The notes under the pieces were generated by a model, which saw nothing but the letters and a program-made list of their open reading frames with translations, made no database searches and had not been told where the DNA came from. Positions 9,101 to 18,087 of a DNA stretch of 64,000 bases are shown here, in pieces (position 1 is the first letter of the stretch; the number at the start of each line of letters is the position of its first letter). The DNA is from Roseovarius sp. A-2. GTDB lineage: Bacteria > Pseudomonadota > Alphaproteobacteria > Rhodobacterales > Rhodobacteraceae. The stretch is from positions 248,001-312,000 of the forward strand of contig NZ_BDIY01000002.1 in the NCBI RefSeq assembly GCF_002072155.1, read 5' to 3'. The translations under genes and the position numbers were made by a program.

Positions 9101-9621
9101 GCCGCGATTCCGGCCTCGGTCACGACATCCTCGCCGCGCAGCAGTTCCTTGATGCGGACATCTGCTGTGCCGAACGCGGATTTCAGCACATCAACGGCCA
9201 GCCAGGGCCGGGCCTCGCCGCACATGAACACGTCGAACGCGCCATAGCCGATTTCGGGCCAGGTGTGGACCGAGATATGGCTTTCGGCCAGCACCGCCAC
9301 GCCCGACACGCCCTGCGGGCTGAACTTGTGGGTATGGATATGCAGCAGTGTTGCGCCACAGGTATCCACGCAGTCGCGGAACGCCTGTTGGATGCGGCCC
9401 TCGTCATCGAGCCCGTGGCCGTTCACCACCTCGATGATCAGATGGGTGCCCGCGAACACAGCGCCGTCGCGCCGGATGAAGTGATCATCGCGGCTCTCGT
9501 CCAGCACATCGCGGGGTAAAATGGTGTCGTCGTTCGCGGGGGTGATCCCGCGGGTGGTGTCTTCCTCTTGGGCGCCTGTCTCCAGACCGATCCCCAGTTG
9601 GAAGAGGTTGGCGTCTTTCAT
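9097..9621 (-). CDS. speD: S-adenosylmethionine decarboxylase proenzyme
   Basis: Pyruvoyl-dependent decarboxylase that makes the aminopropyl donor for SpeE. The 174-residue proenzyme belongs to the short prokaryotic class. It has the self-cleavage site in AESHISVHTWPE; by family precedent the chain breaks before Ser114, which becomes the pyruvoyl group. About 50 residues precede the conserved core, longer than in the Bacillus and Thermotoga enzymes. AAGGGGAG stands before the start. First gene of the speD-speE operon. Confidence 0.97.
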   Translation of the reverse strand: MKDANLFQLGIGLETGAQEEDTTRGITPANDDTILPRDVLDESRDDHFIRRDGAVFAGTHLIIEVVNGHGLDDEGRIQQAFRDCVDTCGATLLHIHTHKFSPQGVSGVAVLAESHISVHTWPEIGYGAFDVFMCGEARPWLAVDVLKSAFGTADVRIKELLRGEDVVTEAGIAA

Positions 9622-9980
9622 GGCGCTCCCCTTCGTTCCAGCAGATTGAATCCAGTCGGTCCCTTAGCGCCCCCCCAGAAAGACATCCGAAGTTGGGATC
9701 GGTCCCGATCAAGTGAATCGGCAATTAGGGGCGTAGCCTGAGTCGTGCAAGGTGTTTCCGCAGCGCGGCGAGATTTCTCGGCGGAAATGCCACGGATTGC
9801 GCAGAGGATTATGGGGTATAATAATACCTAATTTACAAGTCATTGAAATTACGAATTTTATTGGAAATAATGCCTGTTGACCCGGTCGCGTCACTGACTA
9901 TAACCCGCCCATCGCATCGGCGTGCCACGCATGGCCCGCCGGGACCAAGACCAAAGATCAAGCACAAGGTTTTGCCTGAC
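9622..9980. other. 359-bp divergent region between speD and rplM
   Basis: Holds the upstream regions of both speD (minus) and rplM (plus). The part from about 9810 to 9875 is strikingly AT-rich for this genome (for example GTATAATAATACC). The rplM promoter is at 9877-9904. I see no ORF and cannot recognise a leader RNA, although the long speD leader would leave room for one. Confidence 0.4.
9877..9904 (+). promoter_or_regulatory. Sigma-70-type promoter of rplM-rpsI
   Basis: TTGACC (9877-9882) and TATAAC (9899-9904) are separated by 16 bp, close to the housekeeping consensus. The start of rplM is 77 bp downstream, leaving an untranslated leader where autogenous control by a ribosomal protein could act. 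Confidence 0.7.
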
Positions 9981-10445
9981 ATGAAAACATTCTCTGCAAC
10001 GCCTGCAGATATCGACAAGAAATGGATCCTGATCGACGCCGAGGGCGTTGTTCTGGGCCGTCTCGCCTCGATCATCGCAATGCGCCTGCGCGGCAAGCAC
10101 AAGCCGAGCTTTACGCCCCATATGGACACGGGTGACAACGTGATCGTCATCAATGCCGACAAGGTGCAGCTTACCGGCAACAAGCGCAACAAGCCGAACT
10201 ATTGGCACACTGGCCACCCGGGCGGCATCAAGTCGCGCACCACGGCTGAGATCCTCGAGGGCAAGTACCCCGAGCGCGTCGTGATGCAGGCCGTCAAGCG
10301 CATGCTGCCGGGCAACCGCCTGAGCCGCACGCTGATGACCAATCTGCGCGTCTATGCCGGCACCGAGCACCCCCACGAAGCCCAGAGCCCCGAGGTGCTG
10401 GACGTCAAATCCATGAACTCCAAGAATACGCGGGTGGCTTACTGA
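9981..10445 (+). CDS. rplM: 50S ribosomal protein L13
   Basis: Large-subunit ribosomal protein of 154 residues, slightly longer than the E. coli protein. It contains the family core [20 protein letters not shown] and the stretch HTGHPGG followed by [12 protein letters not shown]. The start at 9981 is the first ATG giving the L13 N terminus; the open frame extends 46 codons upstream through the promoter and is not coding. Its TGA shares bases with the ATG of rpsI (TGATG at 10443-10447), the standard L13-S9 arrangement. Confidence 0.98.
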   Translation: MKTFSATPADIDKKWILIDAEGVVLGRLASIIAMRLRGKHKPSFTPHMDTGDNVIVINADKVQLTGNKRNKPNYWHTGHPGGIKSRTTAEILEGKYPERVVMQAVKRMLPGNRLSRTLMTNLRVYAGTEHPHEAQSPEVLDVKSMNSKNTRVAY

Positions 10446-10936
10446 TGGCTGAAGAAATCAAATCCCTCGAAGGTCTGGAAGCCGTCGCAGGTGACGTAGG
10501 CGTTGCCCCCGAGGCGATGGAAGCCCCGCGCGAGCCCGTCCGCGACGATCTCGGTCGCTCCTATGCCACCGGCAAGCGCAAGGACGCGGTCGCCCGCGTC
10601 TGGATCAAGCCCGGCTCGGGCAAGGTTGTCGTCAACGGCAAGCCGATCAACGAGTATTTCGCGCGCCCTGTGCTCCAGATGATCCTCAAACAGCCGTTCA
10701 CCGTGTCCGGCACCGAGGATCAGTTTGACGTGATGGCGACCGTCAAGGGCGGTGGCCTCTCGGGGCAGGCGGGTGCGGTCAAGCACGGCGTGTCCAAGGC
10801 GCTCCAGCTTTATGATCCCAGCTTGCGCGGTGCGCTCAAGGCCGCCGGGTTCCTGACCCGCGACAGCCGCGTGGTGGAACGCAAGAAATATGGCCGGGCC
10901 AAGGCGCGCAAGAGCTTCCAGTTCTCCAAGCGTTAA
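10445..10936 (+). CDS. rpsI: 30S ribosomal protein S9
   Basis: Small-subunit ribosomal protein of 163 residues. The S9 core begins near residue 39 ([18 protein letters not shown]) and ends in the hallmark basic tail SFQFSKR, which reaches the P-site tRNA. The acidic N-terminal extension of some 35 residues relative to E. coli is usual in alphaproteobacteria. Translation is coupled to rplM by a one-base overlap, and a strong terminator follows. Confidence 0.98.
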   Translation: MAEEIKSLEGLEAVAGDVGVAPEAMEAPREPVRDDLGRSYATGKRKDAVARVWIKPGSGKVVVNGKPINEYFARPVLQMILKQPFTVSGTEDQFDVMATVKGGGLSGQAGAVKHGVSKALQLYDPSLRGALKAAGFLTRDSRVVERKKYGRAKARKSFQFSKR

Positions 10937-10959
10937 GCCTCGATCCGTTCAAAAACACG

Positions 10960-10987
10960 AAGGGCCGTCCCAAGGGGCGGCCCTTTT
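10960..10987 (+). terminator. Rho-independent terminator of rplM-rpsI
   Basis: AAGGGCCG (10960-10967) pairs with CGGCCCTT (10978-10985), and the right arm runs into TTTT. It stands 24 bp after the rpsI stop and could also serve the convergent DUF2852 gene. Confidence 0.8.
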
Positions 10988-11003
10988 GTATTTGTGCGTC
11001 GCA

Positions 11004-11372
11004 TCAGCCGGTCGCCCGATCCGGGGTAGGGTCGCGCCGCTCGGCCATGAACTGATCGAATTCGGCCTTGTCACGCGCGTCGCGCAGGCGTTGCAGAAAG
11101 CTCTCGAACTGCTCCTGTTCCTCTTCGAGGCGGCGCAGCGTGTCGGCTTTGTAAGCGTCAAAGGCGCTGTTGCCCGAGGGCGCGTTTCGGGTGTGGCGGG
11201 TGGATGTGCGGCTGCAGGACATGCGATTGCTCCAGATCATGTAACCCAAGAGGGCGAGGCCAATCGGCCAGAAGACGATGAAGCCCAGAACCATGGCGAT
11301 GATCCAGGCGGGTTTGCCCTGCCGGTCGAGCCAGGTTTCGGCCCGTGCGGGCCATGCGGCGATGGTGGACAT
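11004..11372 (-). CDS. DUF2852 membrane protein
   Basis: Small protein of 122 residues matching the DUF2852 family of Rhodobacterales and Rhizobiales; function unknown. One hydrophobic segment (about residues 23-45, IIAMVLGFIVFWPIGLALLG) anchors it in the inner membrane. The C-terminal half is charged and probably coiled coil, with the typical LRRLEEEQEQFESFLQRL. AGAGGAGC precedes the ATG at 11372. The upstream 90 bp is AT-rich, with a TGTAAATGTAAATAAC stretch likely to contain the promoter. Confidence 0.85.
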   Translation of the reverse strand: MSTIAAWPARAETWLDRQGKPAWIIAMVLGFIVFWPIGLALLGYMIWSNRMSCSRTSTRHTRNAPSGNSAFDAYKADTLRRLEEEQEQFESFLQRLRDARDKAEFDQFMAERRDPTPDRATG

Positions 11373-11460
11373 GGGTGCTCCTCTTACAGTGTGAATGTTA
11401 TTTACATTTACATAGATGGGAATGCCTTGGCCGCATGCAAGGGGGCCGGGCGGGAAATTT

Positions 11461-12078
11461 TCAGCTGTCGGGCGGGATCAGGCCGAGGCCGCGCAGGTAG
11501 ACCGCGATGCCCGACTCGAGCAGGTCGTCGGGCGGAAAGGGTGAACGGGCCCCGGGATTGCCGCGCGCGAAGAGTTCCACGACGCCGTGGCTCATGGCCC
11601 AGACATGGGCTGCGAACATTGCCGCAGGGGGGCGGCGGTCAGGCGGCAGGTGGGCCGAGAGCGCCTCGGCCGCGCGATTGAGAATGGCCTGCGCGCGCCC
11701 GGCTGCATCGGCCAGTTCCGGGCTGCAATTGACCGAGAGGTTGGATTCGAACATCGCCACGTAATGCCCGGCATTGCTGCGGGCAAACTCCAGATAGGCG
11801 CGGCCCGTCGTCATGAAGGCCGCCAGCGGATTGGGCTGGCCGCCGTCAAAGGCCGCCTCCATCCGCGTCACGAAAATCTCGTAGCCCTGGCGCGCGGCCT
11901 CGGCGATCAGTGCCTCGCGCCCCGAAAAATGCCGGTAGGGGGCGGCGGGCGAGACGCCCGCCAGCTTGGCGGCCTCGGCCATGGTAAAGCCCTGTGGCCC
12001 GCGCTCGGCAATTAGGTCGAGCGTCGCCTCGACCAGCGCCTGCCGCAGGTTGCCGTGGTGATAGCCCTGCTTAGCCAT
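11461..12078 (-). CDS. TetR/AcrR family transcriptional regulator
   Basis: DNA-binding repressor-type protein of 205 residues. The N-terminal helix-turn-helix is clear ([22 protein letters not shown], split here after 18 residues: [16 protein letters not shown] is the recognition part) and the C-terminal part is a ligand-binding helical domain of the WHG/TetR_C_33 type. The ATG at 12078 overlaps the end of ppk2 by 8 bp, so both are probably on one transcript. Whether it controls ppk2 or another gene cannot be told; the inducer is unknown. Confidence 0.85.
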   Translation of the reverse strand: MAKQGYHHGNLRQALVEATLDLIAERGPQGFTMAEAAKLAGVSPAAPYRHFSGREALIAEAARQGYEIFVTRMEAAFDGGQPNPLAAFMTTGRAYLEFARSNAGHYVAMFESNLSVNCSPELADAAGRAQAILNRAAEALSAHLPPDRRPPAAMFAAHVWAMSHGVVELFARGNPGARSPFPPDDLLESGIAVYLRGLGLIPPDS

Positions 12079-12940
12079 TCCAGATCTCGGGCCCGCCCGC
12101 GATCCCGGCGTCGCACGTGCCGACGGCGCGGGGGTCCTTGCGGGCGTAGTCGAGGCTGCTGAGCACCTGCCGGATCGCGGCCAGCCGGGCGCGGCGCTTG
12201 TCATCGCTGCGGATCACGGTCCAGGGCGCGTGGCTGCTGTGGCTGCGCGCGAGCGTTTCCTCGATGGCGGCGCTGTAGGCGTCCCATTTGCGCAGGCCCT
12301 CGACGTCGATTCGGCTTAGTTTCCATTGCTTGAGCGGGCTTTGCTCGCGCTTGAGAAAGCGGCGCAGCTGTTCGGCACGACCCACATTCAGCCAGAACTT
12401 GAAGAGGTGAATGCCCTCATCGACCAGCATCCGCTCGAAATCCGGCACCTGTTTGAAGAACGACTCGCGCTCGGCCTCGGTGCAAAAGCCGAAGACATGT
12501 TCGATCACGCCGCGATTGTACCAGCTGCGGTCATAAAACACGATCTGTCCCCCGGCGGGCAGATGGTCGATATAGCGCTGGAAATACCATTGCGTGGCCT
12601 CAGTATCCGAGGGTTTGGGCAGCGCCACGACCCGCGCGCTGCGAGGATTGAGGTTCTCGCGGAACCGCTTGATGGTGCCGCCCTTGCCGGCCGCGTCGCG
12701 CCCCTCGAAGACGATGACCACGCGCGCGCCGGTTTCGCGCGCCCAGTGCTGCAGCTTCACCAGTTCGATCTGGAGGTGCTCAAGTTCCTTTTCATAGACC
12801 TTCTTGGCCATGCGCTCGGAATAGGGAAAGCTAGGGTCGAGCACGTCGTCCTTGTCAGCCCGGCGGATGGCGTCGCGCACCTCGCGGGGGGCGTCGTTCT
12901 CGAAAAAGGCGCTGATCGCGCCATCAAAGGGGAGCTCCAT
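12071..12940 (-). CDS. ppk2: Polyphosphate kinase 2
   Basis: Transfers phosphate between polyphosphate and nucleoside diphosphates. The 289-residue protein has one PPK2 domain with Walker [10 protein letters not shown] (80-88) and the Walker B/lid segment [18 protein letters not shown] around Asp137. One domain and this length fit the class I, NDP-using group, but the preference between ADP and GDP cannot be read from sequence. It is followed by an overlapping TetR gene, which may make polyphosphate turnover responsive to a small molecule. Confidence 0.94.
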   Translation of the reverse strand: MELPFDGAISAFFENDAPREVRDAIRRADKDDVLDPSFPYSERMAKKVYEKELEHLQIELVKLQHWARETGARVVIVFEGRDAAGKGGTIKRFRENLNPRSARVVALPKPSDTEATQWYFQRYIDHLPAGGQIVFYDRSWYNRGVIEHVFGFCTEAERESFFKQVPDFERMLVDEGIHLFKFWLNVGRAEQLRRFLKREQSPLKQWKLSRIDVEGLRKWDAYSAAIEETLARSHSSHAPWTVIRSDDKRRARLAAIRQVLSSLDYARKDPRAVGTCDAGIAGGPEIWNG

Positions 12941-12977
12941 GCCGGGCCTCGTTCTTGTGATGCCCCACTATGGCGGC

Positions 12978-13952
12978 TCACTCCGGCGGGCGCAATCCGG
13001 CGCGGGTGGCGACGCGGTGGATGGCGGCGATGACCGCATCGGGGGCGGCATGGTGCGGCATATGGCCGATGCCGTCGAGAGCAGTGAGATTGGCACCGTC
13101 CACCTGATCGGCGAGGGGGCGGGAATGGATAGAGAGGCCGACGGTGGTGTCAGCGGTGCCGTGGACGATCTCGACCGGGAGTGCGAGTTCGTCGTAGCGG
13201 GGGTGCAGCGCCTCGATCTCTGAGAGCAGGTTGGCGCGTTGCAGGGCGTTGGCGCGCATGCTGTGCCGCCGCAGGGTCAGCCCCGCGCCGATATGATCAA
13301 GATAGCCCCCGGGCGGCGCTTGCGGCGTGAAAATCTCTGATACCGCCTGTTCGACGCGGGCGTCATCGACAAAAGCGGTAATGAAAGGGATCACGAGAGG
13401 CCCAAGCACCGGGTGCGAGAGCACGCGGTAATAGGTGGAGAGGCCACTCTTCCACGGCTTGGCCGCACCCGCCAGATCGACGAGGGCGGCGATATGGTCG
13501 GGTTGTGTGACCGCCCAGGCGAGCGCCACCGCGCCGCCGTAGCTGTGGCCGAGCACGATGGGTTTCTCGGCACCGAACTGCGCGGCGGCCTTTTGCATCA
13601 GCGCGGCCTGTTGGGTGATCGTGGCCCCGGTGCGGTTGATCCGGTCGGTATAGCCGAGGCCCGGACGGTCGAGCACGATGACGCGGTAATCGCCTGCGAG
13701 GCGCGGAGCGAGATCAAAGGTCATATCGCGGGTGTTGCCAGAGGCCCCGTGAATGAGCACCAGATCGGGGGCCGAGCCGTCATCAGGCCCCATCACCACG
13801 CCGTGCACGCGGTGGCCGTCGACCTCGATGATCTGGCCCTCGGGGGGAAAGGCGGCCTCGGCCCGTGCCTCGTGCAGGCGCGCGCGGTGCAGTGTCCAGC
13901 CCCAGAGGCCGGCGATGACAATCGCAATGACTATCAGAGATTTAATGGCCAA
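12978..13952 (-). CDS. Alpha/beta hydrolase, membrane-anchored
   Basis: Hydrolase of 324 residues with a single N-terminal hydrophobic segment (residues 3-20), so the catalytic domain is probably anchored and faces the periplasm. Visible elements are the oxyanion motif LIHGASGN (66-73), the nucleophile elbow GHSYGG with Ser137, an acidic residue in VHGTADTTV and the catalytic histidine in GIGHMPHH. The substrate is unknown. The start overlaps the metAA stop by 11 bp, so it is translated from the metAA transcript, but nothing in the family ties it to methionine metabolism. Confidence 0.85.
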   Translation of the reverse strand: MAIKSLIVIAIVIAGLWGWTLHRARLHEARAEAAFPPEGQIIEVDGHRVHGVVMGPDDGSAPDLVLIHGASGNTRDMTFDLAPRLAGDYRVIVLDRPGLGYTDRINRTGATITQQAALMQKAAAQFGAEKPIVLGHSYGGAVALAWAVTQPDHIAALVDLAGAAKPWKSGLSTYYRVLSHPVLGPLVIPFITAFVDDARVEQAVSEIFTPQAPPGGYLDHIGAGLTLRRHSMRANALQRANLLSEIEALHPRYDELALPVEIVHGTADTTVGLSIHSRPLADQVDGANLTALDGIGHMPHHAAPDAVIAAIHRVATRAGLRPPE

Positions 13953-14865
13953 TGTTCATCTGCTCGAACGGGGTCGTCTGGTAGATCTGGTTGATCCAGT
14001 TGCCATAGAGCAGATGCGCGTGGCTGCGCCAGCGGTTCGAGGGCGGGCGCGCGGGATCGTCGCCCGGATAGTAGTTGCACGGCACGTTGATCGGGGTGCC
14101 GGTCGCGACGTCGCGGTCATATTCCTGTTTCAGCGTGTCGCTGTCATATTCGAAATGGTTGAAAATATAGAGCGCACGGCGCGCGGTATCCTCGACCAGA
14201 CAGGGGCCGACCTCGTCACTGTCGAGAAGGATGCGAAGTCCCGGCACCGCCTCGATCTCGGCGCGTTTCATCTCGGTCCAGCGGCTGACAGGGATGACGC
14301 AATCATCCGAAAACCCGCGCAGATAGGGCGAGGCGGGATCCATGTTGCGGTGCCGGAAGCAGCCGAAGGCCTTGTGATCCAGCTTATGTTTCTTGACGTC
14401 GTGGAAATGGTTGATCATCGCCATCCCGCCCCAACAGACGCCGAAGGTGGAATGAACATGGGTCTGGGTCCAGTCAAAAACGCGGGCCAATTCGCCCCAA
14501 TAGGTGACGGCGTCGAAGTCGAGATGTTCGATCGGCGCGCCGGTGATGATCAGCCCATCATATTTATCGCCCGAGGCTGCGACCTCCTCGAAGGGGCGGT
14601 AGAAGCTTTCCATATGCTCGGCGGCGGTGTTCTTGGTCTGATGTTCGGACATGCGGATCAGGTCAAGCTCGATCTGCAAGGGCGTGGCCCCGATCAGCCG
14701 GGCGAACTGGTTCTCGGTCTGGATCTTCTTGGGCATCAGGTTCAGCAGGCCGATGCGCAGCGGCCGGATATCCTGCCGCGCCGCTTGATCCGGGTCCATG
14801 ACCATCACACCCTCGCGCGTCAGCACGGAATAGGCGGGCAGATTGGCGGGCATCTTGATGGGCAT
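13942..14865 (-). CDS. metAA: Homoserine O-acetyltransferase (MetA type)
   Basis: First committed step of methionine synthesis, acylating homoserine. The 307-residue protein is clearly MetA ([17 protein letters not shown]; nucleophile Cys144 in GVCWGGMA). At the position that sets acyl-CoA choice, the motif TGAPIE has Glu113, aligned to Gly111 of the E. coli succinyltransferase. Published work on MetA shows that glutamate here gives acetyl-CoA specificity, so acetyl-homoserine is the expected product. The P-loop ATPase gene is 27 bp upstream and the hydrolase overlaps downstream, giving a probable three-gene unit. I see no SAM riboswitch in the leader. Confidence 0.93.
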   Translation of the reverse strand: MPIKMPANLPAYSVLTREGVMVMDPDQAARQDIRPLRIGLLNLMPKKIQTENQFARLIGATPLQIELDLIRMSEHQTKNTAAEHMESFYRPFEEVAASGDKYDGLIITGAPIEHLDFDAVTYWGELARVFDWTQTHVHSTFGVCWGGMAMINHFHDVKKHKLDHKAFGCFRHRNMDPASPYLRGFSDDCVIPVSRWTEMKRAEIEAVPGLRILLDSDEVGPCLVEDTARRALYIFNHFEYDSDTLKQEYDRDVATGTPINVPCNYYPGDDPARPPSNRWRSHAHLLYGNWINQIYQTTPFEQMNIGH

Positions 14866-14892
14866 GGGGCAGGGGTCCTTGTTTGACTGGGG

Positions 14893-15765
14893 TCAGATAG
14901 GCGTATCGGTCCGGCGCTCAAGGGCGGTCGCGATCAGGTGATCGAAATCTGCGCCGTTGCGGATTTGCGCCACTTCGTCTGCGCTGACTGAGATACCCCA
15001 TTTGATCATGGCCTCGTAGCGTGGTTGACGATGTGCGAGGGCGCGGGCATAGGTCCAGCGAATAAAGCTGTCTGGATCAACGTCGTCCACTTGGCAATTG
15101 TTTTCCCTCAGATATTCATCCCATGCGGTAGCGAGGAATTCGGGTTGATAGGCCATCGGCTTGGGCGCGCGGTCAAAGCGGCGGATCAGTTCGGCGGTAT
15201 GCGCATCGGAGCCCTCGATATAGATCAGCAGGCAATGGCGGGAGAGCTCCGAAAGCAGCGGATCATTCGGGTCGTCGCCATCCACCCATTCGCAGATCGA
15301 CCCGCCGGTGTCGCAGATGAAATGCGGATAGCCGTAGAGCCGCTCGGCGCGCTCGATGAAATAGCCGGTATCCATCAGCGCGTTGATCTCGGCCTGACGG
15401 AATTGTTCCTGACGGCGGCAGTAGTCGTCGATGGGCATGCCGCCCTTTGCCGGGTCGCCCGGCTTGCCCAGATAGGTCGAGACCGGGGCGAGATTGTGAA
15501 AGGTGATGTTGGAGCCGATATAGATCGAATCCGACAGCAGCAGGTCGCGTAGAAAGGGCACCTGCATGGCGTGCGCCTTGGCGTTGTCGACAATGAGCTC
15601 GCCCATGTAGCGGGTGCCGATACGGTAGTCGATCGAGTAGTGGAACCACCCGCCCTGATCGCGCAGCAGGTTGGAGACATGGGTCTTGCCCAGGCCCGAC
15701 ATGCCGTAGAACAGCACCCGTTTATGCGTCGCGTCACGCCAGTCCTGCGCGGTCTGATAGATCAT
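14893..15765 (-). CDS. Uncharacterised P-loop ATPase upstream of metAA
   Basis: Protein of 290 residues with a canonical Walker A motif GMSGLGKT (21-28) close to the N terminus, followed by YSIDYRIGTRYMGE. A hydrophobic strand ending in FICDTGGSICEW (near 150-160) is a candidate Walker B region, and LLIYIEGSD lies further on. The size and layout resemble small-molecule or protein kinases of the P-loop fold, but I do not recognise a characterised family and there is no membrane segment. The gene heads the metAA-hydrolase unit with a 27-bp gap, so its expression is tied to methionine synthesis. Function unknown. Confidence 0.75.
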   Translation of the reverse strand: MIYQTAQDWRDATHKRVLFYGMSGLGKTHVSNLLRDQGGWFHYSIDYRIGTRYMGELIVDNAKAHAMQVPFLRDLLLSDSIYIGSNITFHNLAPVSTYLGKPGDPAKGGMPIDDYCRRQEQFRQAEINALMDTGYFIERAERLYGYPHFICDTGGSICEWVDGDDPNDPLLSELSRHCLLIYIEGSDAHTAELIRRFDRAPKPMAYQPEFLATAWDEYLRENNCQVDDVDPDSFIRWTYARALAHRQPRYEAMIKWGISVSADEVAQIRNGADFDHLIATALERRTDTPI

Positions 15766-15843
15766 TGCCTGTCCCCTTTGGTCACGGTGCTACAAAGCGC
15801 GCGCGGGGGCGTCAAATGGCAAAATGTCCGTGCCCACGAAAAA

Positions 15844-15868
15844 ACCCCGCCCGGATGAGGGGCGGGGT
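15844..15868 (-). terminator. Rho-independent terminator of the FadL-like gene
   Basis: ACCCCGCCC (15844-15852) pairs perfectly with GGGCGGGGT (15860-15868), loop GGATGAG. Read on the minus strand the stem runs into TTTTTTCG, 24 bp after the outer-membrane protein stop. Confidence 0.85.
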
Positions 15869-15892
15869 CATGATGTTTGGCGGCTCTGTCGC

Positions 15893-17047
15893 TCAGTAGC
15901 GATAGGCCACCTTAAAACCGACGCCGATCGCGTCGTTGTTCTTGAACTGCGTTCTGGGCAGCGCGCCGATCGTGGTGACTGCGTCGCCTACGAAGGTGTA
16001 GTTCACGCCTCCGGACAAGATCATGCCGTTCTCATTCTCGTAGCGTGCGCCGACGGTAAAGCCGAGCTTGCCTGATGTCGGCCCGAGGTTCGAGACCGGC
16101 GAGCCATCGTCGTTATCCTCGTAGGTTGCCGAAAGGGAGCCCGAGAAATTTTTCGTGAATTGCCGACCGACCCCGAGCGTGTAGGTATAGGTGTCGCTTG
16201 TGTAAGACAGGAAGGGACCACCGGTCAGGATCTGGTAATCCCGGGGCGAGATCGTGAAATCGGACCAGTTGACCCACCGCACGCTGCCAAACACGAGCGT
16301 ATCCTTGGCGATGCCGGATTGGAAGTTCAGGTTGATCGACTCGGGTGTTTCGATCTTGGTCTTGCTCGTCCGGGTGCCGAAGACAACCGTTGTTTCCGTG
16401 GTCCGGTGCGTGGTCTCGATGGTTGAGTTGTAGGTCAGCGACACGCGCAGCGCGATCTCGGGCTTCTCGTAGGACAGGCCCGCCACATAGCCGAGACCTT
16501 CGTCGCCCTGACCGTCCACCGAATATCCCGCGACGAGCGGGACATTGGAATCGGCAGTGACAGTTTGCACTCTGAAACCGCCATGAACGCCAAAACCATT
16601 CGTGAAGCGATAATTCAAAAGACCGGTGATGGCATCCGCGTCGAGACGCGCATCGGTCCCTGCGATCGGCCAGGCTCCGGCGGCAATATTGCCGATGGCC
16701 GTTGCGTCAGGGGTCCCTGCGAAGGGAACGGATCCGCCACTGTATTTGACATCGGCACCGAAGGGCTGGTCATAGATGATCGCAAAGCTTAGCTTTTCGG
16801 TGGCCTGATGTTTGTAGGCGGCCCCGACCTGAAAATACGAGTCCGCTATGTCACCCGAACTGCGTTGGCCAAGCGGTGTCGCGACTGTCCCCGAGACAGA
16901 CGGAGATACCGCGCCAAAGCTGAATTCCGCGTAATTGCCGCGTTCGAACAGCACCTCGATGGATTGCCCCGAACGGTCGATGCCGCCAGCCTGAGCGCTC
17001 CCTGTCGCGACGACCGTAACGATCGCAGCGCGTGCGAGATTTTTCAT
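15893..17047 (-). CDS. FadL/OmpP1-like outer-membrane protein
   Basis: Outer-membrane beta-barrel of 384 residues, related to the FadL/OmpP1/TodX family that takes up long-chain fatty acids and other hydrophobic compounds. A signal peptide (about residues 1-20, ending SAQA) is followed by alternating amphipathic strands and a C-terminal aromatic strand (VGFKVAYRY). The frame is open far upstream, but the start at 17047 has the GGAGGGACATTT ribosome binding site and the signal peptide. It has its own promoter and terminator, so it is monocistronic. The ligand is unknown; identification as FadL rather than another barrel is moderately certain. Confidence 0.75.
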   Translation of the reverse strand: MKNLARAAIVTVVATGSAQAGGIDRSGQSIEVLFERGNYAEFSFGAVSPSVSGTVATPLGQRSSGDIADSYFQVGAAYKHQATEKLSFAIIYDQPFGADVKYSGGSVPFAGTPDATAIGNIAAGAWPIAGTDARLDADAITGLLNYRFTNGFGVHGGFRVQTVTADSNVPLVAGYSVDGQGDEGLGYVAGLSYEKPEIALRVSLTYNSTIETTHRTTETTVVFGTRTSKTKIETPESINLNFQSGIAKDTLVFGSVRWVNWSDFTISPRDYQILTGGPFLSYTSDTYTYTLGVGRQFTKNFSGSLSATYEDNDDGSPVSNLGPTSGKLGFTVGARYENENGMILSGGVNYTFVGDAVTTIGALPRTQFKNNDAIGVGFKVAYRY

Positions 17048-17078
17048 AAATGTCCCTCCTCCAGAGTTATTGGAGGTC

Positions 17079-17106
17079 ACATTACTGTTACGCAATGACC
17101 GGTCAA
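17079..17106 (-). promoter_or_regulatory. Promoter with overlapping TGACCGGTCA palindrome
   Basis: On the minus strand TTGACC (-35, bases 17101-17106) and TAATGT (-10, 17079-17084) are 16 bp apart, 32 bp upstream of the FadL-like start. The perfect 10-bp palindrome TGACCGGTCA (17096-17105) overlaps the -35 box, as expected for a repressor operator, perhaps of a TetR- or GntR-type regulator. The regulator identity is inference. Confidence 0.55.
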
Positions 17107-17178
17107 TATTTGACGCGGCGTCACAGCTGTCCAAGGATCCGGCGGTGGCGTGGGGGACACACTTTTGACGGGAAAAGC

Positions 17179-18087
17179 CTAGGTTCTGGGTCTTTTGCGG
17201 GTTTCGTGCCAAAGGTTGAGGTAATTCCCGCCAAAGATCACCGCCGCGCCGATCAGTACAAGCGCATCCACAGACTCGCCATAGACCATGAGGCCGATCA
17301 CCGCGATCAGCGGCAGGCGCAGGAAATCTACAGGCGTGATCACCGTCGCGGGCGCGATGGAGAGTGCCGTGGTCAGGCACAGATGCGCCATCAGCCCGGC
17401 GCAGCCGATCAAGAAGAGCCAGGGCAGGGACGCGGCTGAGGGCAGGGCGATATCGCCGTCGAACCCGGCGCATATGAGGCCAAAGACGATCTGCGTTCCG
17501 GTCATCCAGAAGAGGATGCAGGTTAGCGTCTCGGTGCGCGTGAGCCGCTTGGTGGCGAGGATCGACCCGGCAAAGCCGATGGCGGCGGCGGCGGCGGCGA
17601 GCGTGCCCGCGTTCAGCGTCTCGGGGCTGGGCCGCGCGACGATCAGGATGCCGGAAAAGCCGATGATCGCGGCGAGTGCGCGCACCCGTGTCATCCGTTC
17701 GCCCAGCACCAGCGGCGAGAGCACCAGCACCCACAGCGGCGAGGTGAATTCCAGCGCAAAGACCTGCGCCAGCGGGATCATCGTGATCGCGTAGAACCAC
17801 AGGTTCTGGCCGGTGAAATGGCTGATGTTGCGGATCAGGTGGAGCCCGGGAGAGCGCGTGGTGATGCCGCGCATATGCCCGGTCAGCCGCGCCACCGCGA
17901 TCACCAGCACAAAGCCCACGATGCTGCGATACATCATGATCTCGAAGGTATCGAGCTCGAAACTGACCGCCCGGCCCGCCACCGCCATTGACGAGAACGA
18001 CACCACCGCCCCCAGCATCCAGAGCGCGGCGCGCAGCACCGTGGCACCCGAGGGGGCGGGTGTTCCGGGTGGGGTCAGGACAGACAT
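17179..18087 (-). CDS. EamA/DMT-family transporter
   Basis: Inner-membrane permease of 302 residues with the ten hydrophobic segments and two-repeat layout of the drug/metabolite transporter superfamily (EamA domains at about 20-150 and 165-290). Family features include FTSPLWVLVLSPLVLGERMT at the end of the first repeat. Substrates of such proteins cannot be inferred from sequence. The start overlaps the sulfotransferase-like stop by 13 bp, making it the last gene of the guaA-led operon. Confidence 0.85.
   Translation of the reverse strand: MSVLTPPGTPAPSGATVLRAALWMLGAVVSFSSMAVAGRAVSFELDTFEIMMYRSIVGFVLVIAVARLTGHMRGITTRSPGLHLIRNISHFTGQNLWFYAITMIPLAQVFALEFTSPLWVLVLSPLVLGERMTRVRALAAIIGFSGILIVARPSPETLNAGTLAAAAAAIGFAGSILATKRLTRTETLTCILFWMTGTQIVFGLICAGFDGDIALPSAASLPWLFLIGCAGLMAHLCLTTALSIAPATVITPVDFLRLPLIAVIGLMVYGESVDALVLIGAAVIFGGNYLNLWHETRKRPRT

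Noticed and set aside
15766..15843. SAM-II or SAH riboswitch in front of the metAA unit
   Set aside because: Such elements often precede metA in alphaproteobacteria, but the short leader of the ATPase gene and the 27-bp gap before metAA show no matching structure.
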